From: an uncultured Varibaculum sp.
Lineage (GTDB): Bacteria; Actinomycetota; Actinomycetes; Actinomycetales; Actinomycetaceae
Length of the DNA stretch: 64,000 nt
Assembly (NCBI RefSeq): GCF_902489465.1
Contig: NZ_CABTZZ010000002.1
Span: 21,360 to 85,359 of the forward strand
Direction: 5' to 3'
Under the pieces are notes generated by a model, which was given only the letters and a program-made list of their open reading frames with translations, searched no databases and was not told the origin of the DNA. Below are positions 34,316 to 46,095 of the stretch, one piece after another; position 1 is the stretch's first letter, and each line of letters opens with the position of its first letter. The position numbers and the translations under genes are program-made.

Positions 34316-35536
34316 TTAAAATACCCGGGATCCGCGTTTGTAAACTTCCATCGGATTCAAATGGGCATCAGTAACTAAAAGATCAGCAAATTTGCCGGGA
34401 GCCACCTGCCCCAATTGGGGGTTTCCTAAGATTTTTGCCCCTTGCGCCGAAGCACAATACACCGCATCTACCAGTGGGATTCCTGCCTTATGCGCTATCT
34501 TCACCTGGTTGATGAGGTGAGAGGTTCCGCCCGCGAGCCCTCCGCCGCGCTGACTCAAAGTTGCTACGCCCTCTTTAACGGTTACTGCTTGCCCCCCGAG
34601 GACGTAGTCGCCGTCTCCCAGCCCCGTAGCGGCCATCGCGTCGGTCACGAATACCATCTGTTCGCGTCCGATCAGTTCATATACGTTGCGTACTAAAGAA
34701 GGAGCCACATGGACACCGTCGGCAATGAGTTCGACAATCACTCCGCCCCCGGCCGCATCCGCCAAGATCTCCGGAACCGGTCCGGGATCGCGGTGATGCA
34801 TGGGCGCCATTCCATTAAACAGGTGAGTTACCGTGGCATGCGGGCAGCGGGCATGCGCCGAATGCTGCAGAGTTTGCCGCACTTCTACCAAGGCGTCCCG
34901 CATCTTCTTAGAACTGGTATCGGTATGGCCAAAGGAAGGCACTGCCCCACCCGCAATCAAGGCTTCGGCCACTCCGGAAGGTCCCATGGCATAAGGTTTT
35001 TCCGGAGCGAAAGTCATCGACACCGCATACCCCCGGGAGGCAATCAGCAGCTCGCGCGCTAAGGGTTCATTAGGGGCTTGAATATGCGCGGGATCTTGAG
35101 CGCCACAATGCCCCTGAGCAATGAAGGGACCTTCAAAATGGATACCCGCGAGTTTACCTGCCGCGCACATCCCGGCTAATAATTCGGCTTTCTCCCGCAA
35201 CACCATCGGTGATTGCGTAACCAGCGAGGCTACCAGCGAGGTAGTGCCCCAGCGTAGATGTTCAGCCACCGCTGCCAGGGCTTGGTTTTCGGACTGGATA
35301 TCCGGGAAAGACACGCCCCCGCCCCCGTGGCAGTGGACGTCGATCAACCCCGGCAATACGTAGCGATCGTCACTTGGAGCGGTGGCTGCCAGTATTTCGT
35401 CACCGAAACCAGCGTCTTTAGCCGCAGTTGATTCGCCTATCCAAACAATGGCGTCTCCGGAAACTACCACTGCCCCATCGGTAATGATGCGGTTGGTGGT
35501 TACTACTCGTCCGCGGATGGCAAATACTTCATTCAT
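34316..35536 (-). CDS. nagA: N-acetylglucosamine-6-phosphate deacetylase
   Basis: NagA removes the acetyl group from GlcNAc-6-P, linking amino-sugar catabolism to glycolysis. The 406-residue amidohydrolase has LPGLIDVHCHGGGGVSF, HFEGPFI with the metal-binding Glu, GHTDTS, THLFNGMAPMHHRDPG and VTDAMAATG with the catalytic Asp, then a C-terminal strand with GKFADLLVTDA. No nagB or PTS gene is adjacent in this window. GGAGC lies 10 bases before the ATG. Confidence 0.95.
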   Translation of the reverse strand: MNEVFAIRGRVVTTNRIITDGAVVVSGDAIVWIGESTAAKDAGFGDEILAATAPSDDRYVLPGLIDVHCHGGGGVSFPDIQSENQALAAVAEHLRWGTTSLVASLVTQSPMVLREKAELLAGMCAAGKLAGIHFEGPFIAQGHCGAQDPAHIQAPNEPLARELLIASRGYAVSMTFAPEKPYAMGPSGVAEALIAGGAVPSFGHTDTSSKKMRDALVEVRQTLQHSAHARCPHATVTHLFNGMAPMHHRDPGPVPEILADAAGGGVIVELIADGVHVAPSLVRNVYELIGREQMVFVTDAMAATGLGDGDYVLGGQAVTVKEGVATLSQRGGGLAGGTSHLINQVKIAHKAGIPLVDAVYCASAQGAKILGNPQLGQVAPGKFADLLVTDAHLNPMEVYKRGSRVF

Positions 35537-35576
35537 AGCTGCAATGCTCCTGCCCGATAAGTTGTTTTTTCATGGC

Positions 35577-36275
35577 TTAAAACAGGCGCGATTCGGCGTC
35601 GTCTACTCCTCGCATCGTATCGTAATCCAAGGTTAGACAGCGAATCCCCCTATCTTCGGCAAGGGTTCTGGCCTGCGGTTTGATTACTTGCGCCGCAAAA
35701 ATCCCCCGCACTTCCGGCATAATCGGATCCCGGGAAAGCAGATCTAGATAGCGGGTGAGCTGCTCTACCCCATCAATTTCTCCGCGCCGCTTCACTTCTA
35801 TGGCTACGTGATTGAGCTCAGGGTCAAAAACCAGTAAATCGACCGGACCTACCGCGGTGGGGTATTCTCGCCGAATTAACTTCCATCCGGTTCCCAGAAT
35901 ATCTGGGACTTGCGCCGCCAGCAGCTCTTGTAAGTGCGCCTCTACCCCGTCTTTTTGCAGTCCCGGATCTATTCCCAACTCACAACTGGTTTCCGAAAAG
36001 ATCTCTCCGATCCGCAGTTTTAGCTGATCCCCAGTTTTTGCTGATTCTACTAACCAAATCTGTTCTATGTCGGCGGCTTCGTCTTCGGGCGGTACCGGTA
36101 ATTCTTCGATAGTAGCCGGCCCTGCCATCCAGTTAAGGGGTTTATAGGAGCCCCCATCACAGTGAATAAGCACCGAAGAATCGGCTTTCACCATGATCAT
36201 TCGCGGTGCCATCGGTAAAAACGAGGTGAGGCGACCGCTGTATTCGACGGAGCAGTTAGCGAAAAGTACGCGCAT
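35577..36275 (-). CDS. nucS: Mismatch-specific endonuclease NucS/EndoMS
   Basis: NucS cuts mismatched DNA and replaces MutS-MutL in most actinobacteria. The 232-residue protein has the N-terminal dimer domain ([36 protein letters not shown]) and the C-terminal nuclease with [21 protein letters not shown] (the D-x(n)-E-x-K nuclease core) and [10 protein letters not shown]. It ends with DDAESRLF, close to the beta-clamp-binding tail. It sits beside the DUF2550 gene and the ATP synthase operon, as in many relatives. Confidence 0.95.
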   Translation of the reverse strand: MRVLFANCSVEYSGRLTSFLPMAPRMIMVKADSSVLIHCDGGSYKPLNWMAGPATIEELPVPPEDEAADIEQIWLVESAKTGDQLKLRIGEIFSETSCELGIDPGLQKDGVEAHLQELLAAQVPDILGTGWKLIRREYPTAVGPVDLLVFDPELNHVAIEVKRRGEIDGVEQLTRYLDLLSRDPIMPEVRGIFAAQVIKPQARTLAEDRGIRCLTLDYDTMRGVDDAESRLF

Positions 36276-36345
36276 GGGAATCTATTCTAGATCATCGGAA
36301 AATCTGGTTCACCCGGTCATTTCTTGCGTTATTTTGCAAGCAGCT

Positions 36346-36768
36346 TTATCCCCAGGATTGGGGAATTTCCCGGGGAGGCGCCGCCTCTGCCCAGGATACG
36401 AGGCCGGCGTGGTCGTCCTCGGAAAGGAACAACCAGAAACGATGGGTATCTACCGTTACCGGTACTGCCACGTTGCGTATCCCTTTTTTGGACAGGTAGT
36501 TGTGGACTTTCCCTAGCTCTATTTGCCGGCGCGGCCAAGTCTTGTCGGGACGGAAAGACAGACCTGCCGCTTTATACCAGCTTAAAGACTCGGCCTCATA
36601 TACTGCGCAGCCCTCGGTCCATCCGGAGGTTACGTCCGGTCGGTAGGAGCACAGAAAAGCCCCTCGCCGGTAGAGGCGATTCATACGCCACAAAAAATAG
36701 GCGGCGATTAAAGCCACTAGGGCGGCAATCACCAAAATGATTAGCAGAAGAACTTTTAGCGCCGTCAT
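36346..36768 (-). CDS. DUF2550 family membrane protein
   Basis: A 140-residue protein with one N-terminal transmembrane helix (LLLIILVIAALVALIAAYFL) and a cytoplasmic domain containing RRGAFLCSYR and WKAAGLSFRPD-like blocks typical of the DUF2550 proteins encoded next to atpC in actinobacteria. Function is unknown. The small gap to atpC, with no terminator in it, suggests it may be read with the ATP synthase genes. Confidence 0.85.
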   Translation of the reverse strand: MTALKVLLLIILVIAALVALIAAYFLWRMNRLYRRGAFLCSYRPDVTSGWTEGCAVYEAESLSWYKAAGLSFRPDKTWPRRQIELGKVHNYLSKKGIRNVAVPVTVDTHRFWLFLSEDDHAGLVSWAEAAPPREIPQSWG

Positions 36769-36805
36769 GGCCTAACTATATCGCCTATAGCCAAATCTTT
36801 TCGAT

Positions 36806-37062
36806 TTACAGCCCGTCAACTACGATGGTCACCTTATCTTCATCAACGGAAACAAATCCGGGAACTATTTCAAAAACCCGGGCATCCGGGTCATTTTCTT
36901 TCATCCCCACTTTAACTTTTCCCGCGGTAATGGTACCTAAAAAAGGCAGGTGTCCAGGTAAAATCCCCAGTGAGCCTTCGGTAGTGGGCAGGGAGACGAA
37001 TCCCGCCTGCCCACTAAACAGCTCCCCCGAGCGGGTCACTACTTTAACCGAAAGCAAATTCA

Positions 37063-37063
<1 letters not shown>
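36806..37063 (-). CDS. atpC: ATP synthase F1 epsilon subunit
   Basis: An 85-residue epsilon subunit consisting of the beta-sandwich domain (VKVVTRSGELFSGQAGFVSLPTTEGSLGILPGHLPFLGTI region). The C-terminal helical hairpin of the long form is missing, as in other short actinobacterial epsilons. Start 37063 makes a one-base TAATG overlap with the atpD stop, so the two are coupled; the longer frame to 37093 would run inside atpD. Confidence 0.94.
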
Positions 37064-38535
<1,472 letters not shown>

Positions 38536-39459
38536 CTAGCGACCAGCGGCCAAGGCTTCGGCCCCGCCGACGATCTCCGTTATTTCAGTAGTAATTTCTG
38601 CCTGACGTGCATTATTAGCCAGGCGGGTATAACGCTCAATCATGTCCTGAGCATTATCGTTGGCAGTGTGCATCGCGGTTTGCCTGCTGGCTAACTCGCT
38701 GGCAGCTGCCTGCAGCAACGCCGAGCGAATCCGCGAACGCACATACATAGGTAAGATCTGGTCAAGAACTGCCTCGGGGCTAGGCTCAAACTCGTATAGC
38801 GGAGGTACTTTGCCCTGGGGCGTATCCAGGTTAATATCCATCTCTTCGGCTTCTTCTTCCGAGATGACCTCCAGTGGCAACATCTTGCGTACTATCGGAA
38901 CCTGTTTGACCATATTCACGTAGCGGGTAAACACCAGGTAGACCTCACAGACCCCCTCATGAATCACGTCCGCCAAAAAAGTGTCGGTAAGAACGTCGGC
39001 GATCTCGTAAGATTGCTCGATGGTCGGAGAATCCGAGTTACCGCTCCAGGATCGTTCCACCGGAACCCCGCGGAACCGAAAGTAACTTTCTGCCTTGCGT
39101 CCATAGCTATAGAGCACCGGTTCTTTACCTTGCTCTTTGAGCTGATCCACCAGTTTCTCGGTTTCACGAAGAATAGAGGCTGAATAAGCACCGGCTAGAC
39201 CGCGATCAGAAGTCACGCACATAACCGCTACCCGGTCAGTATCCGTACGCTCTCGTGTTACCGGATGATCGAACGAAGAGTGAGCTGCTAAAGCCGCCAA
39301 AGCCTGCGTGATTGCCGTATCGAAGGGCGTGGACTGAGTGGCAGCTTCGCGAGCCTTTCCGATACGCGAGGCCGCGATCAGCTCCATAGCATGGAAGACC
39401 TTGCCCAGCGTCTGCGTGGCCTTGATCTTCTGCTTATATATCCGCTGCTTTCCGCTCAA
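38536..39459 (-). CDS. atpG: ATP synthase F1 gamma subunit
   Basis: A 307-residue rotor-shaft subunit with N-terminal helix QRIYKQKIKATQTLGKVFHAMELIAASRIGKA and the C-terminal helix ending in ARQAEITTEITEIVGGAEALA, the family pattern. An insertion in the middle (ISEEEAEEMDINLDTPQGK) resembles actinobacterial gammas. It lies 3 bases after atpA. Confidence 0.97.
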   Translation of the reverse strand: MSGKQRIYKQKIKATQTLGKVFHAMELIAASRIGKAREAATQSTPFDTAITQALAALAAHSSFDHPVTRERTDTDRVAVMCVTSDRGLAGAYSASILRETEKLVDQLKEQGKEPVLYSYGRKAESYFRFRGVPVERSWSGNSDSPTIEQSYEIADVLTDTFLADVIHEGVCEVYLVFTRYVNMVKQVPIVRKMLPLEVISEEEAEEMDINLDTPQGKVPPLYEFEPSPEAVLDQILPMYVRSRIRSALLQAAASELASRQTAMHTANDNAQDMIERYTRLANNARQAEITTEITEIVGGAEALAAGR

Positions 39460-39461
39460 GG

Positions 39462-41117
39462 TTAATCCTTTTTATCTTTCTTGTTGTGGCGATCTACCAC
39501 CAGTTTTTCGTTATCACGCTCAGCTTCGGAAACTTCTTCGGGAATGTTAACTTCTGAGTCCAGCACTCCCTGGGAAGAAACGAAACCGCTGCGGAACTTC
39601 TCGACCGCTGCTTTTAGAGCCTCTTCCGTATCGGAATCGAACTGCCCGGTTTCTTTAATCTTGGCGGGTACATCCGAATTGGCATGCAAATAGGCAAGCA
39701 TTTCCGACTCGAAGCGGTGAACATCAGATACCTCGATATCATCTAGATAGCCGCTGGTTCCTGCCCAAATCGAGCAAACCTGATCCTCGACCTCGTAGGG
39801 AGTAGCCTGGGGCTGCCGCAGCAATTCCATCAGCCTTGCACCCCGGGTGAGCTGCCTCTTGGTGGTGGCATCCAGATCGGAAGCGAACATCGCGAACGCC
39901 TGCATATCCCGGTACTGTGCCAAAGTAATCTTCAAAGTGCCGGAGACTTTCTTCATCGCCTTGACCTGCGCGTCGCCGCCTACACGAGAAACCGAAATAC
40001 CTACATCCACTGCCGGACGTTGGTTGGAGTTAAACAGATCCGACTGTAAGAATATCTGTCCGTCCGTAATCGAAATGACGTTGGTAGGAATATATGCCGA
40101 CACATCATTGTCTTTGGTTTCAATCAAAGGCAATCCGGTCATCGAGCCTCCACCCAGTTCATCAGAGAGCTTGGCACAGCGCTCCAGGAGACGGGAATGT
40201 AGGTAGAAAACGTCACCGGGGTAGGCTTCGCGCCCCGGCGGACGGCGTAGCAATAGGGAAACGCTACGATAGGCTTCTGCTTGTTTGGAAAGATCGTCAA
40301 AAATAATGAGGACGTGCTTACCCTGGTACATCCAGTGCTGGCCGATAGCGGAACCGGTGTAGGGTGCCAGATACTTAAACCCGGCTGAGTCAGAAGCAGG
40401 CGCCGCCACGATAGTGGTGTATTCCATGGCTCCGGCGGCCTCTAACTGACCGCGTACACTGGCGATGGTGGAACCTTTTTGTCCCACAGCAACATAGATG
40501 CAACGTACCTGCTTATTGGGGTCGCCGCTTTCCCAGTTCTTTCGCTGGTTAAGCACGGCGTCAATCGCAATCGCAGTTTTACCGGTTTGGCGATCTCCAA
40601 TAATCAACTGCCGCTGACCCCGCCCAATCGGAATCATGGAGTCGATGGCTTTCAGGCCGGTCTGCAGGGGCTCGTGCACGGATTTACGCATCATCACCCC
40701 GGGAGCCTGTAGCTCCAAGACCCGGCGTGCTTCAATATCTTGAATCTCGCCCAGGCCGTCTAGGGGCTGCCCCATGGGATCAACAACGCGCCCTAGATAC
40801 CCGTCACCCACTGGAACGGATAGTACCTCTCCGGTACGGCGCACCGGTTGTCCCTCTTCAATACCTGAAAAGTCGCCCAGCACAATTGCGCCAATCATGC
40901 GGTCTTCTAGGTTCATTGCCAATCCGGTAGTGCCATCGGCGAACTTGAGAAGCTCGTTCGCCATTGCCCCCGGCAAGCCCTCGATCTGCGCGATACCATC
41001 AGCCGCCATCACTACATGCCCGATTTCGTCCTCGGTAGAGCGAGTGGGCTCATAGGAGCTTACGAAGTCCGCGAGGGCGTCACGAATCTTCTCCGGTTGG
41101 ATTTGAAGTTCAGCCAT
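39462..41117 (-). CDS. atpA: ATP synthase F1 alpha subunit
   Basis: The 551-residue non-catalytic nucleotide-binding subunit, with P-loop [13 protein letters not shown], the family signature [11 protein letters not shown] and [21 protein letters not shown]. Start 41117 ([10 protein letters not shown]) matches the family N terminus, with AGGAAAAGG upstream; the open frame runs 27 codons further into the gap after atpH. Confidence 0.97.
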   Translation of the reverse strand: MAELQIQPEKIRDALADFVSSYEPTRSTEDEIGHVVMAADGIAQIEGLPGAMANELLKFADGTTGLAMNLEDRMIGAIVLGDFSGIEEGQPVRRTGEVLSVPVGDGYLGRVVDPMGQPLDGLGEIQDIEARRVLELQAPGVMMRKSVHEPLQTGLKAIDSMIPIGRGQRQLIIGDRQTGKTAIAIDAVLNQRKNWESGDPNKQVRCIYVAVGQKGSTIASVRGQLEAAGAMEYTTIVAAPASDSAGFKYLAPYTGSAIGQHWMYQGKHVLIIFDDLSKQAEAYRSVSLLLRRPPGREAYPGDVFYLHSRLLERCAKLSDELGGGSMTGLPLIETKDNDVSAYIPTNVISITDGQIFLQSDLFNSNQRPAVDVGISVSRVGGDAQVKAMKKVSGTLKITLAQYRDMQAFAMFASDLDATTKRQLTRGARLMELLRQPQATPYEVEDQVCSIWAGTSGYLDDIEVSDVHRFESEMLAYLHANSDVPAKIKETGQFDSDTEEALKAAVEKFRSGFVSSQGVLDSEVNIPEEVSEAERDNEKLVVDRHNKKDKKD

Positions 41118-41145
41118 GAATTTGCCTTTTCCTAACGTTCCGGTA

Positions 41146-41976
41146 CTACCCGGCCAGTTTCTGCTTTGTTTCTTGAATGATGGTGGCCAAGGAGCCATCG
41201 AAAATTTGGGAACCCACCCGAACTTTCATGCCCCCTATCACCGAGGGATCTATGCTCACCTGTAGGTGAATGTTTTTTTGATAACGCCGTGACAAGATAT
41301 CCCGCAGGCGCTCAGCTTGGGCATCTGCAAGCGGGGTTGCCACCTGCACCGTTGCTACCAGAGTATCGCCGGCTGCTGCCAGATCACGACGCATATGACG
41401 CAAGTTTCCAGTTAAGGATACCGAGTCCTCCAGCTTGCTATCGCGGTTTACAGCACTCACCGCCCGCAGAGCCAGAGTTGTAGCCGGACGCGACAAACTG
41501 GAACCAAAAAGCTCTTTTAGTAAGCGCACCCGATATTTTGGCTCGCGATTGCGATCAGAAAGCGCTGAGCGTACCTGCTGATTAGATCGCACGAATCGTT
41601 CCAAAGAAAATATTTCGTCCGCGATCTCGATAGCCTTACCCTCAGTCTGAGCACCGCGTTGTACTGCGTATTCACCGAGAGTTTCAATCACGGTGGGCAG
41701 TTCTTGGGCACTGGGAGCTGCGCTAAGAGCGCCCTCTACGGTTGTAAGTGCAACCTCTGACAGGTTTTCGGCCAAGGCTTGAAGCAACCTGACCCGATCC
41801 TCCAGGTTACGAGCCGGATCGGTAAGCGCCAATGCAATCCTAGATGAGCCTTGCACCAAGTCAGATAGCACAAAGAGGTCATCCGCCCAGTCGTAACAAG
41901 TCTGGGCAGTCATGCCCGTTTGCCGGGCTAAAACCGCTTTGCCCTGCTCTAGAGCTTGCCTACTGGATGCGCGCAT
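41146..41976 (-). CDS. atpH: ATP synthase delta subunit
   Basis: A 276-residue delta subunit, the actinobacterial long form. The stator-binding helices are at the N terminus, and the C-terminal [54 protein letters not shown] is diagnostic. Its start overlaps the atpF stop by one base. It is separate from atpF here, unlike the b-delta fusion of mycobacteria. Confidence 0.95.
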   Translation of the reverse strand: MRASSRQALEQGKAVLARQTGMTAQTCYDWADDLFVLSDLVQGSSRIALALTDPARNLEDRVRLLQALAENLSEVALTTVEGALSAAPSAQELPTVIETLGEYAVQRGAQTEGKAIEIADEIFSLERFVRSNQQVRSALSDRNREPKYRVRLLKELFGSSLSRPATTLALRAVSAVNRDSKLEDSVSLTGNLRHMRRDLAAAGDTLVATVQVATPLADAQAERLRDILSRRYQKNIHLQVSIDPSVIGGMKVRVGSQIFDGSLATIIQETKQKLAG

Positions 41977-42533
41977 TATTTCCTAACACTTTCCTTTTCG
42001 CAGGAGGCTTCCAGTTGATCCAAAAAACGGTCAATTACCCGTGCAGATAGATCCCGATCCGTCAACTGTTCGCCCACAATATTCTCTGCCAGTTCTGCAG
42101 CCAGCATCCCGACCTCAGTCTTAAGAGAAATTTCTGCAGCCTGCCGATTAGCTTCCACCTGCCGCTGTGCCTGGGCGTTAATACGCTCAGCTTCCTCGCT
42201 AGCTTGGGTTTTCGCTTCGGCCACAATCCGCTTGGCGCTCTCTTGTGCCTCCGAGCGGATCTGGGCAGCCTCCTCATGAGCATGCCGCAAAGCCTGTTCC
42301 GATTGCGTGTTGGCATCGGCGATTTCTTTCTTCGCCTGCGCCGCCTTTTCCAGACCATCTTTAATGGTGGTGGCGCGTTTTTCGGTGATCTCTTTGTACT
42401 TCGGATACATGAACTTCAATATCACGAAGAAAAAGATCAATATGACTATCGCGGACCAAATCAACTCTGGCAGCGCGGGCAGTAAAACATTGTGTTCACC
42501 TGCCCCGTCTGCCTGCTGAATCATGTATAACAT
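41976..42533 (-). CDS. atpF: ATP synthase Fo b subunit
   Basis: A 185-residue stator stalk subunit: one N-terminal transmembrane helix (PELIWSAIVILIFFFVILKFMYPKY) and a long charged coiled coil (Ala/Glu/Gln/Arg-rich) to the C terminus. AAGGGAAAC precedes the ATG. It couples to atpH through a one-base overlap. Confidence 0.95.
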   Translation of the reverse strand: MLYMIQQADGAGEHNVLLPALPELIWSAIVILIFFFVILKFMYPKYKEITEKRATTIKDGLEKAAQAKKEIADANTQSEQALRHAHEEAAQIRSEAQESAKRIVAEAKTQASEEAERINAQAQRQVEANRQAAEISLKTEVGMLAAELAENIVGEQLTDRDLSARVIDRFLDQLEASCEKESVRK

Positions 42534-42551
42534 TAAGTTTCCCTTTTGCGA

Positions 42552-42776
<225 letters not shown>

Positions 42777-42811
42777 TTATTTGTGGGTTTTCCCGCCGGA
42801 AGCGGAAGTCT

Positions 42812-43618
42812 TTAGTGGGCGTGCACCGACTGGTCTACATAGACCGCAGTGAGGACTGCGAATACGTAGGCCTGTAGGAAAGCAACGAAAAGTTCGAAAG
42901 CGGTTACCGCAATCGCAGCAACGAAGGTGACCAGGGAGAATACCTTCATCCCTCCTGCTGCAAACAGCAGGAAATAGTTAGTGGACAAGATAGTCAGCGC
43001 CAACAACATATGCCCCGCGATCATATTGGCCAAAAGACGGACGAACAAGGTGAAGGGACGCACGATGAAGGTCGAGAAAAACTCGATCGGAGTCAACAAT
43101 ATGTAGAGCACCTTAGGGACATTGGGGGGAAATAGCGAGGATTTAAAGAAACCGCCGGTGCCCTGAGCCCGGATTCCGGCGATGATAAATAGGAACCAGA
43201 CGAAGATAGCTAGTAGCAACGGGATCCCCGCCACCGCGCTGCCGGCTATATTTAGCCCCGGGATGATTCCGCCAATATTCATAAAGAGGACGGTAAAGAA
43301 AATCGCGGTCACAAAACCGTTATATTTCTTCGCGTATTCTTTTCCCATCACCTGCTCAGAGATGTTGGTGCGGCAAAAGTCCAGGAGATATTCCATAGTA
43401 CATTGAGCTTTACCAGGTACCAGTTTTGCCCGCCGAGTGTAAAGCACCGCGCAAATCAGGAATGCCACCAGCAATATGATGCGCACCAGGGTAATGCGAT
43501 TCATTTCGAAAGGGGTACCAGCAAAGGCAATCACCGGCGGGAAGAATTCTCCAATGGTAGGTGCCTCGAAACCGTCTTGCGGTATCAGGGTGGTTAGCCC
43601 ACTAAGCATCAGTGACAC
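42812..43618 (-). CDS. atpB: ATP synthase Fo a subunit
   Basis: A 268-residue membrane protein with about six hydrophobic helices. The essential Arg lies in SFTLFVRLLANMIAGHMLLALT, preceded by PIEFFSTFIVRP, and the last helix has ELFVAFLQAYVFAVLTAVYVDQSVH. The start is a GTG with AAGGGAA 7 bases upstream. It is the first Fo gene after atpI. Confidence 0.96.
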   Translation of the reverse strand: MSLMLSGLTTLIPQDGFEAPTIGEFFPPVIAFAGTPFEMNRITLVRIILLVAFLICAVLYTRRAKLVPGKAQCTMEYLLDFCRTNISEQVMGKEYAKKYNGFVTAIFFTVLFMNIGGIIPGLNIAGSAVAGIPLLLAIFVWFLFIIAGIRAQGTGGFFKSSLFPPNVPKVLYILLTPIEFFSTFIVRPFTLFVRLLANMIAGHMLLALTILSTNYFLLFAAGGMKVFSLVTFVAAIAVTAFELFVAFLQAYVFAVLTAVYVDQSVHAH

Positions 43619-43786
43619 TATCTGTTCCCTTCAATTCTGCCGAGTTTGGCCGAAAACCGTGATCCGGATTCCATCCTAACGCTTTATTCCAGTCGGTGGA
43701 CGGACTCCCGAATATCTCTAGACCAACTTAGCATAGGACTTGCGTCCCCGAGAACTAAGCGGATTTTTACCATAGAAATACCTGGT

Positions 43787-44308
43787 TTAGAGCTTTCCAA
43801 TACTTATTTTATTGGTTTTCGTTACTACTCGCGCCTCTCCAATAGTGGTTAGTAAAATTGCGATTACCAACACCAGAAAAATCACTTTGCTATCAACCTG
43901 CGGCAAAGGGCGAAGTACCGCTACCGCCACGATAACTATGACCAGTTTCACTAAATAGGCTCCAAAAACATAGCCGCTAGTGCGCCGGGGATCTCGCAAT
44001 ACCAACCGGTTGGCGCCGATTCCAACGGCCGCCACCACCCACATGATTACCATGGCGGAAAGAGCCCCTAATGCCCCTGGCCAAGAACGAATGATTCCTG
44101 CCACTGGTACAGAAATCAGGGTTAGGATCGCCAAAATCACGACAACAGCGCGATTTCCTTTGCGAATAGCCATCCGCGCTCCGTAGCGATCAGCAACTGT
44201 AGTGACTTCCGGTGTCCGCGGACTCCTTCCGGCAGTGTCTCGATGCGCAGGAGGCAAGCCCCTCCCCGACGTTCCTTCGGAGAACTTTTCGATATCTTCG
44301 TTCATCAA
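43787..44308 (-). CDS. atpI: ATP synthase protein I-like membrane protein
   Basis: A 173-residue protein with a basic and polar N-terminal region of about 50 residues and four transmembrane helices (AVVVILAILTLISVPVAGII, LSAMVIMWVVAAVGIGANR, YVFGAYLVKLVIVIVAVAVL, VIFLVLVIAILLTTIGEARV). Its position ahead of atpB matches AtpI, which helps assemble the c ring or imports Mg2+ in other bacteria. The ATG overlaps the wecA stop by 4 bases. Confidence 0.85.
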   Translation of the reverse strand: MMNEDIEKFSEGTSGRGLPPAHRDTAGRSPRTPEVTTVADRYGARMAIRKGNRAVVVILAILTLISVPVAGIIRSWPGALGALSAMVIMWVVAAVGIGANRLVLRDPRRTSGYVFGAYLVKLVIVIVAVAVLRPLPQVDSKVIFLVLVIAILLTTIGEARVVTKTNKISIGKL

Positions 44309-45447
44309 CCGTCCTTTCCTCGTACATGCCGGGGATAGGGAGCCGCGCCCAGCGAATAATAACTACGTAATCCCGGTAAGTAGGAAATGGTGACTATCAG
44401 GCAGGTTATCGCACCTAGCACTGTCAGAATTAACTCGGGAAGCCAGTCAAGCTTTAGCAAACAAACTGCAAGTACCGAAAAATAGAATGCCCACAGGTAC
44501 ATCACCAACACTGCGCGACGATGCGAATGCCCCATCTTCAACAGTCGATGATGCAAGTGAAGACGATCCGGTTTAAAGGGGCTTTGCCCATTGGCCAAAC
44601 GGCGAATCACCGCCATTATCATGTCAACAAAGGGCAGAGCCATTACTGCCAACGGCAAAAGCAGCGGAATAGCTGCCGGTAGGAACTGTGATGTGCCCAG
44701 AGAAACCGGATCAATTTGTCCGGTAACTACGATGAACATGCAGGAAATGGTCAGCCCCAGCAACATCGAGCCTGAGTCTCCCATGAAAATAGTTGCGGGA
44801 TGAAAGTTAGAGGCTAGGAAACCTAGGCAAACCCCCACAATTACGATTCCGATCATGGCAGCGAAGGAGGCGTAACTTTGCGCGTTTGTCAGGCGAATCA
44901 AAAGATAAGAATAAACAAAGAACGCTCCTGCTCCGATCAAAGTGATTCCGGCTGCTAAACCATCAAGACCATCAACAAAGTTAACCGCATTGGTAGAAAA
45001 CACTATGATCAGCACGGTTATCAGAATCGACATCCTGGTTGAGGGAATAGTCATTCCAAAGATAGGGAACGAAACCACTTGAATGCCTTGCCAAGCGACC
45101 GCAGCCGCAATCAAGACCTGTCCGGAGAGTTTAGTCCACCAGTTCAAATCATAGATGTCATCCACTACCCCAAGCACTGTTATGGCGATCGAACCAAAGA
45201 TGAGCGCCCACACCTGGGGATCGGCATAAAACTGGGAAAAATATGGCATCTGCCGCGAAACCAAAAACGCTCCTAACAGTCCGCACAACATCGCAACCCC
45301 ACCTAGTCGCGGAGTGGGAACCTGGTGAACATCGCGCTCCCTCACCGGAGTCAAAACGTGAAGTGCCACGGAGATACGGCGCACTATCGGGGTCACCAAA
45401 AAAGTAATCGCACAGGCAATTACCCCCAGTAACAGATAGGCTTTCAC
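44305..45447 (-). CDS. wecA: Undecaprenyl-phosphate GlcNAc-1-phosphate transferase (WecA/TagO/Rfe family)
   Basis: This integral membrane enzyme transfers a sugar-1-phosphate from a UDP-sugar to a polyprenyl phosphate, starting cell-wall glycan or linker synthesis. The 380-residue protein has VHQVPTPRLGGVAM, GVVDDIYDLNWW (catalytic Asp pair), NAVNFVDGLDGLAAG and the cytoplasmic histidine loop LHLHHRLLKMGHSHRRAV, on a background of about eleven helices. The start is a GTG 4 bases after GGGAGA. It follows sua5 in the conserved prfA-to-atp gene string. Confidence 0.93.
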   Translation of the reverse strand: MKAYLLLGVIACAITFLVTPIVRRISVALHVLTPVRERDVHQVPTPRLGGVAMLCGLLGAFLVSRQMPYFSQFYADPQVWALIFGSIAITVLGVVDDIYDLNWWTKLSGQVLIAAAVAWQGIQVVSFPIFGMTIPSTRMSILITVLIIVFSTNAVNFVDGLDGLAAGITLIGAGAFFVYSYLLIRLTNAQSYASFAAMIGIVIVGVCLGFLASNFHPATIFMGDSGSMLLGLTISCMFIVVTGQIDPVSLGTSQFLPAAIPLLLPLAVMALPFVDMIMAVIRRLANGQSPFKPDRLHLHHRLLKMGHSHRRAVLVMYLWAFYFSVLAVCLLKLDWLPELILTVLGAITCLIVTISYLPGLRSYYSLGAAPYPRHVRGKDG

Positions 45448-45456
45448 AATCTCTCC

Positions 45457-46080
45457 CTATTGTTTTGCTGCTTTCCCGGCAACCGTCTGAAGCTGACGAG
45501 GCGAAATTGCCCCGCTGCGGAGCACCGAGTATTCTGCTTCCTCTACCTTAACTATGGTGGATGGTTCTCCAATCTGGCTAGGACCGGCATCGATATATTC
45601 GGCGACCTTATCTGAGAAATAATCTTGCGCTTGCCTAACCGTTTGTGCAGGCGGTAACCCATGAAGATTCGCAGAGGTTACTGCCAAAGGTCCGTTTTCC
45701 TGCAGTAATTGCAAAAGATCACTTTGATTTGGTTGACGCAGGGCGACAGTTCCTCCCGTTACCCCCAGGTCGAGTGGCAAATCTTTTCGCGCCGGTAACA
45801 CCACGGTCAGAGCTCCCGGCCAAAACCCCTCCATAAACACTCTGGCCAGAGGAGGAATCGCGGGCACCAACGCAGCAGCTTGCGAAATGCTACTTACCAG
45901 TACCGGGGAGGGGAAATCCCGGCCTCTACCTTTTGCCGTTAGCAACCGATCTACTGCGGAAGCCACAAAAGGGTCGGCGGCTATCCCATAGACCGTATCG
46001 GTGGGTACTACCAGCAGTTTTCCCGCCGCTATCAGACTTTTGAGACTAGCTATATCTTGCTTACTAAGCGGAGTTCGCAT
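45457..46080 (-). CDS. Threonylcarbamoyl-AMP synthase (Sua5/YciO/YrdC family)
   Basis: A 207-residue YrdC-domain protein that makes threonylcarbamoyl-AMP for the t6A37 modification of tRNAs reading ANN codons. Conserved parts include LVVPTDTVYGIAADPF, LLTAKGRGRDFPSPVLVSS (the KxR motif), FWPGALTVVLPARKDLP, TVALRQPNQ and GPLAVTSANLHGLPP. It lacks the extra C-terminal Sua5 domain, so it is a short YrdC-type enzyme. Confidence 0.94.
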   Translation of the reverse strand: MRTPLSKQDIASLKSLIAAGKLLVVPTDTVYGIAADPFVASAVDRLLTAKGRGRDFPSPVLVSSISQAAALVPAIPPLARVFMEGFWPGALTVVLPARKDLPLDLGVTGGTVALRQPNQSDLLQLLQENGPLAVTSANLHGLPPAQTVRQAQDYFSDKVAEYIDAGPSQIGEPSTIVKVEEAEYSVLRSGAISPRQLQTVAGKAAKQ

Positions 46081-46095
46081 ACTTGCATATTAGCC